A DNA stretch of 64,000 nucleotides from Dipteris shenzhenensis. Lineage: Eukaryota > Polypodiophyta > Polypodiopsida > Gleicheniales. A program made the translations under genes and the position numbers. The notes beneath the pieces are model-generated. The model saw only the letters and a list, made by a program, of their open reading frames with translations, was not told the DNA's origin and did no database searches. The DNA is taken from the NCBI GenBank assembly GCA_047967505.1, contig CM106538.1, one strand, 5' to 3'. Below are positions 35,935 through 47,607 of this stretch, piece after piece. How positions within the stretch are numbered: position 1 is the stretch's first letter; the number at the start of each line of letters is the position of its first letter.

Positions 35935-36284
35935 TCACCCATCTCCCTAGCATCTCTATTCCATCCAAGAGCTGAGAGGGGGTGTTAGAGGCCGACATCT
36001 CCTGATGTCACCTAGAGAGAGAGGGCCTTGCTTATGGATATGAATGAACCTAACATGATAACTTCGTAAAGTAAGGCTTATGAAGTAATGGAAGGATCCT
36101 CATGCAATACTATGTGTGTACAATAATGTGTGAATGGAATTTGGAAAAACCTTTCTTTGAAATCAAAATGAAGGTATCACGGCTTAGATTGGGAGGAAAT
36201 GAGGAGAAATCGAAAACGAACATGAAGAGAAGTCCCATCCACATAGTGCACTATCAACAAATAAAGAGATCAAGAGACTTTTTT

Positions 36285-37890
36285 TCACCTGCATTCCACT
36301 GAACAATTGCAGGGCTGCCTTGCCATGCCCATTCTGAGCACAACCAACACTTATGTCACTCCAGGAGACCACATTCCACTGTGACATCTCTGTGAACACT
36401 GCCCTTGCATCATTTAGGTTCATGCACTTGCAATACATATGGGCAAGGGCGTTCCCCACAATAACATCTCCCATCCATTGCCAGCAACAGTAGCATGGGT
36501 CACACGACCCTCTTCTAAGGATGTCATACAAGCACAAGCATCCACAACGCAGGTGAAGGTGTACTTGTTTGGCACGAGACCTTCAACCTGCATTTGGTCA
36601 AATAGTTGCAGAGATTCTTTGCCATGCCCTTTATGGGCACACGCAGCAATCATGGCACTCCAGGAGATCACATCTCGCTGTAGCAACTCTGCAACAAACA
36701 CCACCCTCGCATCCTCTATGCTCCCACATTTGCCAAACCTATTGATGCCAACAATAGTGCATGGATTACTCTACCCTCTTCTAAGGCTCCCAGACTAATG
36801 CATACATCCACAATGCAGATGAAGGTGATTGTCTAGTGCAATATCTTCAACCTGCATTTGACCAAATAGTTGTATCTTTGCCATGCCCTTTCTGGATGCA
36901 TTCAGCTATCATCGCACAATAGGGGATACAATTTTGTTGTAGCATTTCAGAAGAACTAGCATTGCATCATCTAAGCTCCCATAGTTCCCATACATATTGA
37001 TGAGGGCTGTCCCAAGGACAAAATCCAATCGTTTTTGGACAACATCCAAGGTAATTAAGGGCTTGTAGTCTAGTCCCCACACCTCTGTCAAATCATATTC
37101 AAGGCATATCCTCCTCTTGCAAAACTTAATCAAACTATCACACCCTGACAACGTCTCTAAACTTCATGACCCTATTTGGCCTACTCCTTATCTTTCACAA
37201 AATTCGTGCTACAGGTCCTATACTATCTCGCTCAAGTCTTGAATTATCTCCACCCTCTCCTTAAGGTTGGCCTGATGTTGCCATACACAGCATGTCCAGA
37301 GATCATTGCACCCCATGCCCTTGCATTATCAAGGCTTTCACACTTGCCATACATGTTGATGACAACATTTTTTATAACATCTGACTCCCCTCCGTTGCAG
37401 CAACAGTAGCATGGATCACTCAATCCTCTGCTAGGGTAGTCACGGTGGCTTTACTCTCTTCTAAGGCTCCCATGCATTGGAATATGAGTCTATCTGGCTT
37501 CATGCCACTATGTTGCATTTTCCCAAAAAGCTCGAGCAAGAACAGCATGCACATGTTCAGTGCATCCTGCAATCAAAACACCCCATGACACTACATCCCA
37601 ATAGGTCAGTTCATAAAATTCTATGTGCACCTGAACAGTTGCACGGCTATCTTGCCTTGCCCATTCTGAGCACAACCAGCAATCATCGCACTCTAGGAGA
37701 CCACAACCCATTGTGGCATCTCTGCAAACACTGCCCTTGCATCATCTAGGTTCACGGAATTGGCATACATATTGACAAGGGCACTCCCCACACAGTAACC
37801 TCTGACTATGGATCCAAAAAAGAGCAGAAAGCATAGAGCAATAAAGACACTCTTGTGCCACACAACCACCATGATCAAGGACATAGTATG
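36285..37890 (-). pseudogene. Pentatricopeptide-repeat (PPR, PLS-type) pseudogene
   Basis: Several PPR units read on the minus strand from 37890 leftwards. 'GYCVGSALVNMYANSVNLDDARAVFAEMPQ' (37800-37710) comes first. Then 'SAMIAGCAQNGQGKIAVQLF' follows after an in-frame TAG near 37695. 'GTALINMYGNYGSLDDAM' is near 37010, and 'RDVISWSAMIAACAHKGHGK' then 'SLQLFDQMQVEGLVPNKYTF' at 36680-36560. 'VGNALAHMYCKCMNLNDARAVF', 'WNVVSWSDISVGCAQNGHGK' and 'ALQLF' run down to about 36290. PPR proteins are sequence-specific RNA-binding proteins of chloroplasts and mitochondria. The frame is broken repeatedly and neither a transit peptide nor an E/DYW tail is visible, so this is a relic. The strong 'DDARAVF..MPQ..VVSWSAMIA' style resembles PPRs of ferns and lycophytes. 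Its right end is about 100 bp from the methyltransferase gene end. Confidence 0.8.
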
Positions 37891-37989
37891 TGTTACATGA
37901 CAACCTCAATAAGAACATCAAAAGTGATGATCACAAGTATTACTGTCAATACTACATAGTTTATGGAAATGCTATTTTGTACTGATTGA

Positions 37990-39095
37990 TCACAGACACA
38001 TGTCAGCAACAACATTGTCATTCTCTATGGAAAGACAATGGTGACCTAAGTCTTTGCAAAGCCTTGCCATCCCAAAGCAACATGCAAAGACATCGATGAT
38101 GCAATCACCAAGGTCTGTGAATGTTCTGAGTATCCACCTACAAGAAGCACTAAAAGGGATCAGAGGATGTTTGACAATCCATATTTGTTTTCCTTGAAAG
38201 GACTTCAATTATGCCCCATAAATTCAATCTGTGCTTGTATAGAGTCTTACTCGTGCAAGTAATCTGATCTTTCTGCCCCTCCTCGTAAGTAAGTTGATGC
38301 AACTTGTGTCCGTTTTGCAACATGTTTATGGTCACACTTGTGTAGCACTGATATCTTTGCTAGAAAAATCTTATTAGAGACATTTGCACCTACCTATCGA
38401 TCCATATGTGGGAGGTCAGATTTTCCATGCTAGAAGATACCCATTTGTAGATTGCGAACCTAATGGATGATGACACCTCAAGTTAGATACATCCAAATCA
38501 TGCTTATTAGACCAATATAAACAAACATTTAGGTGATTTAATGTACCTTCTCTCCATCATCACGTAAATAACCAAAGTCAAGAAGCACCGTATATGATCG
38601 ATGGAGCTTGAACTCGCGGCCTTCTTCGCATGTGCAAATATATAGCCCCAATGTTCTAGGAGAGAGGAAGTCATGTACCACCACCCCTGGTCTACTACGA
38701 AGTCATTGGCAAACTCTGCCACCCTTGCAGAGAACTTGAGGGAGAATCTATTCCACTCTGGGCATGTAGTACTACTTATGAGTTCCACTGCCAAACTTGT
38801 GGGAAAATCTGCCCATACCAAGTGAACCACCTCGACACAAGAGTTACCATTGTGTGATAGACCTGGTGCTTTCACTTTTCTTAATAATTCATCAACCCTA
38901 CAATGAACAATTTAATCTCTCTAGATCAATGACTCATATTCCAAAATAGATTCTTAAATGTACGCATTTCTTAAAAAAAGAAACACTTACAGCTTTGGTG
39001 CATTCGACAACTTAATGATATCCTCTATAATTACATCCATATATGCAAAGAACTTTACATCTGCATCAAATCCTAGCTTGAAAGCTTCAGTTTGG
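37990..39095 (-). other. DNA methyltransferase exons of locus 2
   Basis: Exon 39095-38991 (acceptor TTTTGTAG, donor GTAAGTG) and exon 38897-38547 join in phase: '..IIKLSNAPK|LVDELLRKVK', then 'VHLVWADFPTS', a candidate motif IV (usual D/N-PP-Y/F), and 'WWYMTSSLLEHWGY'. From about 38645 a second frame with good protein-like sequence opens after a TATATA run ('REFKLHRSYTVLLDFGY'), so a 2-bp indel is possible. Exon 38347-38251 ends 'AERSDYLHE' at a strong GTAAGA donor and joins in phase to 38137-37990, 'WILRTFTDLGDCIIDVF' followed by 'GHHCLSIENDN' and the stop. That matches the conserved 'FT..GD.VLDPFAGSGT......GR..IGIE.D' motif I region of beta-class N4-C/N6-A DNA methyltransferases, with the FAGSG glycines altered to FACCFG. 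Confidence 0.7.
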
Positions 39096-39770
39096 CTACA
39101 AAATCAAAAAATCATAACCAACAAAGAGAGGAGTAATACTCACTAGATAAACTCGGTTGTTGATTAATGGAATTGGTTCTTGAAGCATGAAAATCGAGTC
39201 ATTGCTTTGTTCTCAGCTCTCGAGTCTTAGAGGACTCTACATTCTCTGATAGAACTTGCTTGTAAGAATTACAAAGGACAAGACTCTAGGTTATACTATA
39301 TTGTTTCTTTAGTGTTAGTTGTTAACTATTACATAAGTATGAGGAGTAGAGGTCTCACATGTCTTTTCTTGATAGCTGACTCTCTGTCCGTTGATCTAGG
39401 TCATAATGTGATATCCACATAAGGGTTCTCTTCATCCAATTCATCCTCATCCATATTATCTTCCATGTTCTTCTCAAAGACTGAGCAACAAATGTTGCAA
39501 ACTTAAGTATATGGTAGATACCCGCATATATAGACATTGGTTTAGATGCCTATGGAATAGGGAACTTTGGAGTATTACCTTCACGTCTATTTTTCTCAGT
39601 GGGATGTACTTTTCCCAGTGGGTAATCCAACCACCAAGGACACACAGTAATCTCCCAAATCATTATGCCCTTATCTTTCCAAGATAAGGGATACATGCTT
39701 CCCTCTTTCTCCATGTTTGTCCATGCCATGACCTCATATGGAATCCTTGAAGATGAATTGGTATCATGCC

Positions 39771-39775
39771 AAGAC
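39771..39775. repeat. Target-site duplication AAGAC (left)
   Basis: Matches 45677-45681 on the other side of the copia element. Confidence 0.9.
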
Positions 39776-39947
39776 TGAGAGTGCTCTCAACGGAAGCAAG
39801 AACGGAAGAAGGAGGGAGAGAGACAGAGAGCCACACACGTTTTTGGTGGGTGCAGAACCACCCTAATCTTCTTTTTCATTCATTTATATATGTGTTTGAG
39901 TATTGTACATAACCGGGGTAAAGGCACAGTGACCTTTAACCCCCACA
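39776..39947 (-). repeat. 3' LTR of the young copia element
   Basis: 172 bp; on the minus strand begins TGTGGGGGTTAAAGG and ends GTTGAGAGCACTCTCA. Identical by eye to the 5' LTR. Confidence 0.93.
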
Positions 39948-39960
39948 ACCTCCCACTTAA
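39948..39960 (-). other. Polypurine tract, young copia
   Basis: Minus strand TTAAGTGGGAGGT immediately before the 3' LTR. The usual plus-strand primer position. Confidence 0.8.
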
Positions 39961-40000
39961 AGGACAATGTGCCTTTAAGGGAGAACAACCAGTGAGCATA

Positions 40001-43000
40001 CTATCCAATGCCCATCAATACACGACAATACTCAAACCACTGACTAGGTAGACTCTTCGTCGGCATATCTGCAGGGTTATCATCTGTATGAACCTTGACA
40101 AGCTCTATGCGCTTGTCCTCAAGTACCTCCCGATGAAATGGTACCTGACCTCAATGTGTTTGGTCTTTGCATGAAAGACCGGATTCCGTGCTAGCTGAAT
40201 AGCACTCATGGAATCACTATGCAATGTCGGTACACCTGTATGAATCCCCAAATCTCCCACTAGCCGATCAAGCCATATAGCCTCCTTGCAACCCTCTGTG
40301 GCTGCAACATACTCAGCCTCTGTGGTAGACAAAGCAACGCACTTCTGTGCACGAGACATCCACGACACTGCACTACCTGCAAAGGTGAACACATAACCAG
40401 AAGTGGATCTCCTACTATCCACATGCCCTGCATAGTCTGAATCTGTGTACCCAAGTACACGCATGTCTCCTTTACCAAAGCAGATGCACATCTCCTTGGT
40501 ACCCTTCATGTACCTCATGATGCACTTAACTGCCTCCCAATGCCTCTTTCCTGGATTAGCCATATACCAGCTAACAACTCCCACTGCAAATGCAATGTCT
40601 GGTCTAGTAGCTATCATAGCATACATAAGACTCCCAACTGCTGATGCATAAGGAACCTTGGCCATCATGGCCCTTTCCTCATCTGATTTGGGACTATCTG
40701 TATGACTCAGTTTCACATATGGAGGCAATGGATTACTCACTGCCTTCCCCCCCTCCATATTGAAACATTGCAATACTTTTGTAACATACTCTTTTTGTGA
40801 AAGCCAAAGGAGTTTCCTACTCCGATCACGCGTGATGCGCATACCAAGAATATGACCTACAAGTCCCAAATCCTTCATATCAAAGGCCTCATGCAACTTG
40901 GCCTTTAATGCATCTAGCTCATAAGTATTCTTGCTAGCCAATAGCATATCATCCACATATAGTGCCAGGATTATCAGGCTACTATCCTTAGCCCTTTTAG
41001 TGTAGAGGCAGTGATCAATTTCACTCCTTCTAAAACCCTGGGACCGAATGAAAGCATCAAACTTCTGATACCATTCTCTAGGTGCTTGCTTAAGACCATA
41101 GAGACTCTTTTTCAGCTTGCAAACTAAATGCTCTTTGCCCTTTTCTTCAAAGCCTTCCGGCTGCACCATGTAGATGTCCTCATGCAAATCCCCATGCAAG
41201 AAAGCTGTCTTGACATCCATTTGCATAAGCTCCATATCCTCTACTGCCACTAGTCCAAGCATGCATCTAAGTGTGGTCATCTTCACAACCGGAGAGAATA
41301 TCTCATCAAAGTCCACACCCTTCTCTTGCTTGAACCCTTTAGCAACCAAACGGGCCTTGTACCTAGGAACATCATCACCTGTGACCTTCATTTTGTAGAC
41401 CCATTTACATGGCAATGCTTTCTTTCCATGTGGCAAAGAAACCAAGTCCCAAGTCTTATTCTTCATAAGTGAACTCATCTCTGATTGCATAGCATACTCC
41501 CACTTGCGTTGATCCTCACGCATCATAGCCTCTCTATAGCAAGAAGGCTCCCCGCAATCAGTAAGCATCACATAGTCTACCCCTGGAACAAACCTATCAG
41601 GCGGTCTAGACACTCTAGATGATCTTCTCAAAGGCATTTCAGCTTGCTGTCCCACTTGCATATCAGCCACATTTGGCTCATCATTTCCACCAATAGATGA
41701 TCCATCATCTACCCTTGATTGTATACCTGTGGGAGTACTTGGTGGTACCATTTCTTGCACATTTGGTGCATGGACAGCTTGCTGTCTATCAACATATGTA
41801 GGTGGATTCACATCCTGGAAAGTGATTCTCCTCATTTCCACATCCCTCATGGGTGCCTTATGCATCTTCTTCTCATTGAAGACCACATCATGGCTGCGTA
41901 TGATCTTTTTTGCTTCTGGATCCCAGAGACGATAGCCCATCTCTCCACTTTCACCATAACCCAGAAAGATGCATTTCCTAGACTTAGGATCTAGCTTCTT
42001 TCGAAGCTCTTTTGGCACATGTGCATATGCCTCACACCCAAATATACGCAAATGAGAGTAAGAGGTCTTCTTGCCACTCCATGCCTCTTCAGGAATACCA
42101 CCATCCAAACTCTTGCTAGGTGATCTATTGATCACGTGCACTGCAGTCTTCATTGCCTCAGCCCAAAAAACCACCAGAAAGACTTGCATTGGAAAGCATG
42201 CATTGCAACCTTTCTTGAATGGTACGGTTCATCTTTTCTGCAACTGGATTTTGCTCTGGAGTACGAGGGGATGTAAGCTCCCTCTTAATCCCACGAGTAT
42301 CACAGAAATGCTGAAAGTCATGAGAGAGATACTCTCCACCATTGTCAGTCCGTAGGCATTTAAGCGTTCTACCTGACAGATTCTCAACCAAGGCCAGCCA
42401 TTTCTGAAATACCTGGAACACATCACTCTTCCGAGCTATAGCATAAGCCCACACTTTCCTAGTTGCATCATCAATGAATGTCACATAGTATTCAGCCCCG
42501 CCTAATGACCGTGTAGGCATGGGACCACATACATCTGAATGCACCAAATCAAGCATTTCAAACTCTTTCTTTCCCCTTCTTTTATGGGCTGATTTAGTCT
42601 GCTTCCCATAGAGACAGTGCTCACAAAATTCAAAATCAGAGAAACTCAAATGCGGTACATAACCCAAACGGCATAAGAGTTTCATTCCATTTTGGCTCAT
42701 GTGCCCCAACCTGCAATGCCACAAAGAAGTGCTTGGCTGCTTGGTTATTGCAACAACATGATCAAATACCCCTGATACATGTAAGGGATACAAAGTCCCA
42801 CACTTGGCACCCCTGGCCAAAAGCATAGAGCCCTTCTGAATTTTCCAACTCTGAAAGCCAAAAGTGGTGTGAAAACCAGCATCATCTAGCTGACCCACTG
42901 AAATAAGACTCTTGGTCAGCTTAGGCACATGTCTCACATGTTTCAAAACAAATGCAGACCCATTTGCAAAAGAAAACTTTATGTCACCTGCTCCCACTAT

Positions 43001-44061
43001 GTCACATGCATAGTCATTTCCAAGATGCACACAACCTGTCTTTCCACTGTCATAAGTGGAGAACCATTCCCTATGGGGAGTAACATGGAATGAAGCACTA
43101 GAATCCAAAATCCAATCCTGGGAATATGCATCATCTGAAGTGGTAAGCAACTCTGCAGATAAACTAGACATGAAGAGAACATCATTGTCACTATCATGTG
43201 TGACTGCATTGATCTCCTCGATCTTCACTTTTCCTTTGTCCTCCCTTGGACTCTCTTCCTTTTGATTTGCACCCCAATTTGCATTCTTTTTCTTATCCTT
43301 TTGCTCTCTTTTCAGCTTGTAGCAATCCTTTTTCATATGGCCCTTCTTGCCACAATGGTAACACTCAATGTTCCATGCCCTGGATTTGCTACGAGACTTC
43401 CCTCTTTCTTGGGACTTCCCCCTGAACTGTGATCTGCCCCTTTGCACATTTAAGGCTGCATCCTGCTTGTTGCCATCCATAGACTTCCGTCTAATCTCCT
43501 CGGCCAACAAGCTACCCACAACATCATCAAATTTCAGTACTCCACCAGGTGCAGAGTTACCGACAGCTGTACGGAAGGTATCCCATGAGGATGGCAATGA
43601 ACATAAGAGAAATATTGCCTTAGTCTCTGCATCAAAATTCATTTTCTGAGCCTGAAGCTGGCTGAAAATAATATTGAATTCATTTAAGTGAGAAGCCATG
43701 GAGACCCCTTCCTTCATTTGCAGCTCAAACAACCTCTTCATGAGGTAAACTTTATTAGAGGCAGTTTCCTTTTCATAAGTGGCACACAATTTCTTCCACA
43801 AATCTTCCGTAGTCTGCTCATTTACTACTGTGAAATAAACTGACTCTACAAGATGAAGTCTAATAGTAGACTTTGCTAATGCATCCAACTCATTCCAATC
43901 ATCCTCAGACATATTTGCAGGCTTAGCTTCAATCCCTGCCAAGGGTTCTGCTTCTTTTGAATAAGCACATCCCTTATCTGTTCTTTCCACAAAGAAAAGT
44001 TTGTCCCATCAAACTTTTTAATGCTGAAAAACTCCTTTTTAGGCATGGAAGAGGATTCCAT
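40001..44061 (-). pseudogene. Ty1/copia gag-pol polyprotein with three small frameshifts
   Basis: Gag starts at ATG 44061 ('ESSSMPKKEFFSIKKFDGTN'). A CCHC knuckle CYHCGKKGHMKKDC lies at 43363-43322. Protease motif 'WILDSSASFHVTPHREWF' is near 43111-43091 (DSS where DSG is usual). The pre-integrase HHCC segment is around 42750-42590. The integrase core has SDVCGP, 'LRTDNGGEY' (about 42349-42329) and 'NPVAEKMNRT' giving D, D and E. RT has 'QMDVKTAFLHGDLHEDIYM', 'YGLKQAPREWY' and YVDDMLLAS (about 40960). RNase H has 'TDSDYAG', 'STTEAEYVA' and 'KHIEVRYHF', ending at TAG 40003-40001. The reading frame changes three times: near 43940 (gag), near 42170 in a six-T run (integrase end) and near 40125 (RNase H). 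Otherwise it is open. The lesions make this copy unable to produce the full protein unless they are assembly errors. Confidence 0.9.
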
Positions 44062-45490
44062 GATGCAAATAAAGCAAAATCCCAAATGCTAGTGCCTGCA
44101 AGAGAGAATCACACCAAATACCAGGTGCACCCAAATGTGTATGCCACAATAGAGTGAAATATCACCAAAACTCAAAGCTCGAAGCATCAAAAGATGCATC
44201 TGACTCATGTGCATATACTATGCATCCATATGAGCAAATCTGGCCCAAAAGAAAATGCCAATAAGTGCCAAATGACTCAAGCATAAACACTGTCCACTGG
44301 CATATGCATCAATAATGTCTCATCCAAGAGAGCATAGTACTATCAGTGCATCACCTGCAATGTGTCAAAGCTGTCCCTCAGCTTAAAATAGCATCCATGT
44401 GCAAAGCGTCCATAAAAAATAGCATCCCACAAGGCAATTTGGGCCTATCAGCGCATCCAACAAGGACCGCAATGCATCCAAATGGCCTATAAATCATCCA
44501 CTACAACCCAATGCATACCACGAATGAGCGCACAACACTGCTCAAACTGCAACCAGAGTGATCTGCATAAGGTATGCTCAAGAAATCATAGTCCCACGGT
44601 AATGAGCGCTACTGAAAAATAGAACCTGAGATGCCTCAAAACATGGGCGCCATTGCATAATTGGACTTAGCAAGAAAATCTGCAAATATCTCTCTTCTGC
44701 CAGAACTCCAAAATCCCAACCGATGAGTGAGAAATGGGAGTCAATACTTATCCACTGCCATGTGGCATAAATCTAAGGTTTCAAAACCTTAGCATGAAAA
44801 ATGCATAACAGAGAGACGAAATCGAATACACAGAGATTTAAAACTATGAAAATCCTCCACCGAATCACGCAAGAACTGATAGGTAGGGGTTTTTGGGCAT
44901 CCGGAACACAATGGGACAGACGGTTTTGGAAACCGTGGCCTCAATCACTGGGTCCAACACACGGACTGAAAAACGTTTTTGGAAACAGAGCTATCTGTAA
45001 ACTCCACCGGAGTGCAAATGATAAGCAACATAGAAGTTTTAGGATCTCCTGAGTCCACTGGAACTGACAGATCTGCAAATGGTTGCTCCAAACTTGAGTT
45101 CCAACACCCGGGCAAAAAACGCAGGAATTGACACAGTGGGTCAGAAATCCACTGAAATGATCTCAGATTCAAGAATGAAGGTGTTTCCAAGCTCCTGAAG
45201 TAATGTGGACACCAAAAGCAAGCAATAGTTGCCTCTACAAGTCAATACGGAGTCTCTGTCATCGAACGGAACAGGGAAAAGCTCAAAAAACGACTTTTTC
45301 TTTGAAAGCTCTTAACAGGCTCTCAAAACCACTTCGTAAAGCCAAAGTGACTTTTCCAAAGGTTCCTCCAAGGTCTCTGCACACTCGGATGCAAGTAAAG
45401 TCACCCACAAAGCTTCCCACAGAGCTTCTCCTTCCTCCCACAGAGCTGCTGAGCTTTCGGCATTCACGCACGCTCAGCTAGATCACTCGG
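44062..45490 (-). other. Long untranslated leader of the young copia element
   Basis: About 1.43 kb between the primer-binding site and the gag ATG without a long open frame on the element's strand. It contains many 'CATCCA' and 'GCATC' short repeats. Plant copia leaders are usually far shorter, so this may hold RNA packaging or translation-control sequence. Confidence 0.6.
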
Positions 45491-45502
45491 GCTCTGATAC
45501 CA
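45491..45502 (-). other. Primer-binding site (tRNA-iMet), young copia
   Basis: Minus strand TGGTATCAGAGC, complementary to the 3' end of plant initiator methionine tRNA, two bases inside the 5' LTR. Marks the start of minus-strand DNA synthesis. Confidence 0.9.
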
Positions 45503-45504
45503 GT

Positions 45505-45676
45505 TGAGAGTGCTCTCAACGGAAGCAAGAACGGAAGAAGGAGGGAGAGAGACAGAGAGCCACACACGTTTTTGGTGGGTGCAGAACCACCCTAATCTTC
45601 TTTTTCATTCATTTATATATGTGTTTGAGTATTGTACATAACCGGGGTAAAGGCACAGTGACCTTTAACCCCCACA
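45505..45676 (-). repeat. 5' LTR of the young copia element
   Basis: 172 bp, very short for a plant copia LTR. Ends ACTCTCA next to the primer-binding site, with a 2-bp spacer. Confidence 0.93.
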
Positions 45677-45681
45677 AAGAC
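45677..45681. repeat. Target-site duplication AAGAC (right)
   Basis: Matches 39771-39775. Removing the element and one copy restores an open exon frame. Confidence 0.9.
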
Positions 45682-46310
45682 CATATCCACCTATTATGTA
45701 TGAAAGAATGTAGACATATGAGTAAAACAGTTTATTAATCCTAAGAGAAAGGAGAGGGTTGCTATTGTACCACCTATACACCAAGCGTAAGGATGACTCC
45801 TGCATTTCTAGCTGCTTATTTGCTTCAAGAATAGACTTCATATCCTTCCAAAGCATAGGGAAGGCTTCTTGGAGGTGAAGTCGTCTTTGCTCTTGAGCGA
45901 ATGTCTCAAACCCATCAGGCAGTCCCAAATCATGTCTTTGCAAATTGTTGATGATGGAAATCCCTTGCTCAAACAAGTATTGCCAATATGTTTCCTTTTT
46001 CACATGTAGTCAAAACTTTTGGGCATCCCCATACTTAGCAAATGCAACTGTATCATTTCCATGTACCATCATCAATTGTTGTAGAAGCTCTTTTTTCCTA
46101 TTAATATCATGGCAAAGGGAAAAAATATTAGCATCACTATGGAGTGATTGTGCAAAAACATTAATTGGCATTACCTATTAGGGTTGAGACATGATGAGGC
46201 TAATATATGCACTTTGTCCTTAGTCGTGGCACCCTTTTGATTCCAATCATAACTAAATAGAAGCTGGAAGAAGCCATCACCATCTGCGGGATTGGCAATA
46301 GGTACCATCT

Positions 46311-46632
46311 TGTATGCTCGATCACGAAAGATGACTTCCACATTCTTAATAGCCTTACTAAATTAATTAGTATACTCCTCTAGACTCATCTTCGATTGAT
46401 CAAGATTTTAAGTAGCTTTCTTGATCGCACGTGAAAAATCATCCTTCCATGAAAACAAGAAATCAAAACATTGTATGCTCAATCACGAAAGATGACTTCC
46501 ACATTCTTAATAGCCTTACTAAATTTATTAGTATACTCCTCTAGACTCCATCTTCGATTGATTAAGATTTTGAGTAGCTTTCTTGATTGCATGTGAAAAA
46601 TCAATCTTCCATGAAAACAAGAAATAAAAACA
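46311..46632 (-). repeat. 161-bp tandem duplication inside a host-gene exon
   Basis: Copy A 46311-46471 and copy B 46472-about 46632 share 'TGTATGCTC.ATCACGAAAG' through 'CATGAAAACAAGAAAT.AAAA'. It duplicates an exon start including its splice acceptor (GGAAG). Copy B carries an extra base in the coding direction; copy A carries two TAA codons at places where B has CAA and AAA. Either route kills the frame. Confidence 0.85.
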
Positions 46633-46691
46633 TTATCCTTTTTGGGACACCTTTCATAGAGCAAAGGGATATTTATAGTTCACACAGATAC

Positions 46692-47607
46692 CTTCCAAAC
46701 AAGCTGTGCCAAGACAATAGCTGGTGCTGTGTACCATGGGTTACTATTCTTCCTTTCTATTACCATCTCCACTTCCACCCATCTCTTATCCTCTTCACTC
46801 AATAACTCAAGAAGTGAGGATTTATCTGCCATGCCAAATTTTTGAAAGAGGAAGACCTCGTGCCCATATGAATGCTCTACATGCACTCGAACAAGTCTGC
46901 AATACCAACATATATTCACGTGGGGATTACTTTCTAAAGAGAAGAAGTTAAAGACATAAATACCAATAGACATTCACGAGGGGATTAGTTTCTAAAGAGA
47001 AGAAGTTAAACTAGCTATACATAGAAGTATTATAAAAAGTTATCTTACTCATTGGTTGATTTTAAGGCAAGAAGTAGCTCTCCCTCTTGAGATTTCTGCA
47101 CCTCTATGAATTGGCATCTCACTTGGATATGGTGAGTTGGCATTCTTGAATAAGCTACAACATATCAATTCCACAAGTAAGCATGACATAATTATGTGCA
47201 ATGCAAACTATAATAGAACATTTCATTATGCATGATAGATTTATCAAGAGAGTACTGTCTTTGATCCGAGAAAACCATGCCTTCAACCTATGATTTCCAT
47301 CCCAAACGAGGAACTTCTTCCCCTTCAAGTCTTGCCACTCATTACTTAGCTGGTTGTCGAAGTCCTCACTTATTTGATTCCAAATAGGCCCCCATTCTTG
47401 ACGATCAAGTGCAGTAACATAGAAAAATTGATCACTTCCCGGCCATTGCAAGGATACTAGAAAAGGTGCACTATTTATAGCATAGCCTCTAGAATCAAAA
47501 CTCTCTCTCAAAACAGTAATCTCAGACATTGATGTTCGAATAGCCTCATTAAGAATCAATCTACAGAGAGGAATCAGAGGGGGTTCAATTCTTCTTTGCA
47601 TCTGAAC
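46692..47607 (-). other. ParB-like domain exons of locus 2
   Basis: Three consecutive exons. The first (47607-47256) has 'IRTSMSEITVLRESFDSRGY', then 'FLVSLQWPG', then 'KKFLVWDGNHRLKAWFSRIK'. The arrangement of a helix, an input strand and a DGNHRL.AW motif is that of the ParB/sulfiredoxin fold, where G.(H/R)R lies at the nucleotide-binding site. Donor A|GTACTC (47256/47255) and acceptor TTGTAG|C (47155/47154) restore the frame: '...RIKDTYSRMPTHHIQVRCQ'. The next donor GA|GTAAGA (47049/47048) and acceptor TTGCAG|A (46897/46896) again agree in phase, giving 'LVRVHVEHSYGHEVF' and 'ERKNSNPWYTAPAIVLAQLV'. These exons have no stop. Confidence 0.65.
46914..47008. repeat. 56-bp tandem duplication in an intron of locus 2
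   Basis: 'ATTCACGTGGGGATTACTTT' and 'ATTCACGAGGGGATTAGTTT' each precede 'CTAAAGAGAAGAAGTTAAA'. The duplication lies just upstream of the exon starting at 46896 (minus strand). Confidence 0.8.

Larger units (their letters stand above)
39776..45676 (-). mobile_element. Ty1/copia LTR retrotransposon, full-length, very young (5901 bp)
   Basis: Two 172-bp LTRs (39776-39947 and 45505-45676) look identical base for base. The element is bounded by the 5-bp direct repeat AAGAC. On the minus strand it shows 5' LTR, tRNA-iMet primer-binding site (TGGTATCAGAGC at 45502-45491), a 1.4-kb leader, gag-pol from 44061 to 40001, a purine-rich tract at 39960-39948 and the 3' LTR. Domain order gag, protease, integrase, RT, RNase H is copia. 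Identical LTRs mean too little time for substitutions since insertion. It interrupts an exon of the ParB-like/methyltransferase gene. Confidence 0.95.

Noticed and set aside
38547-38897. Definite 2-bp frameshift in the methyltransferase exon at the TATATA run near 38640
   Set aside because: Both frames after that point stay open to the splice donor, and one agrees in phase with the next exon, so I left it as ambiguous.
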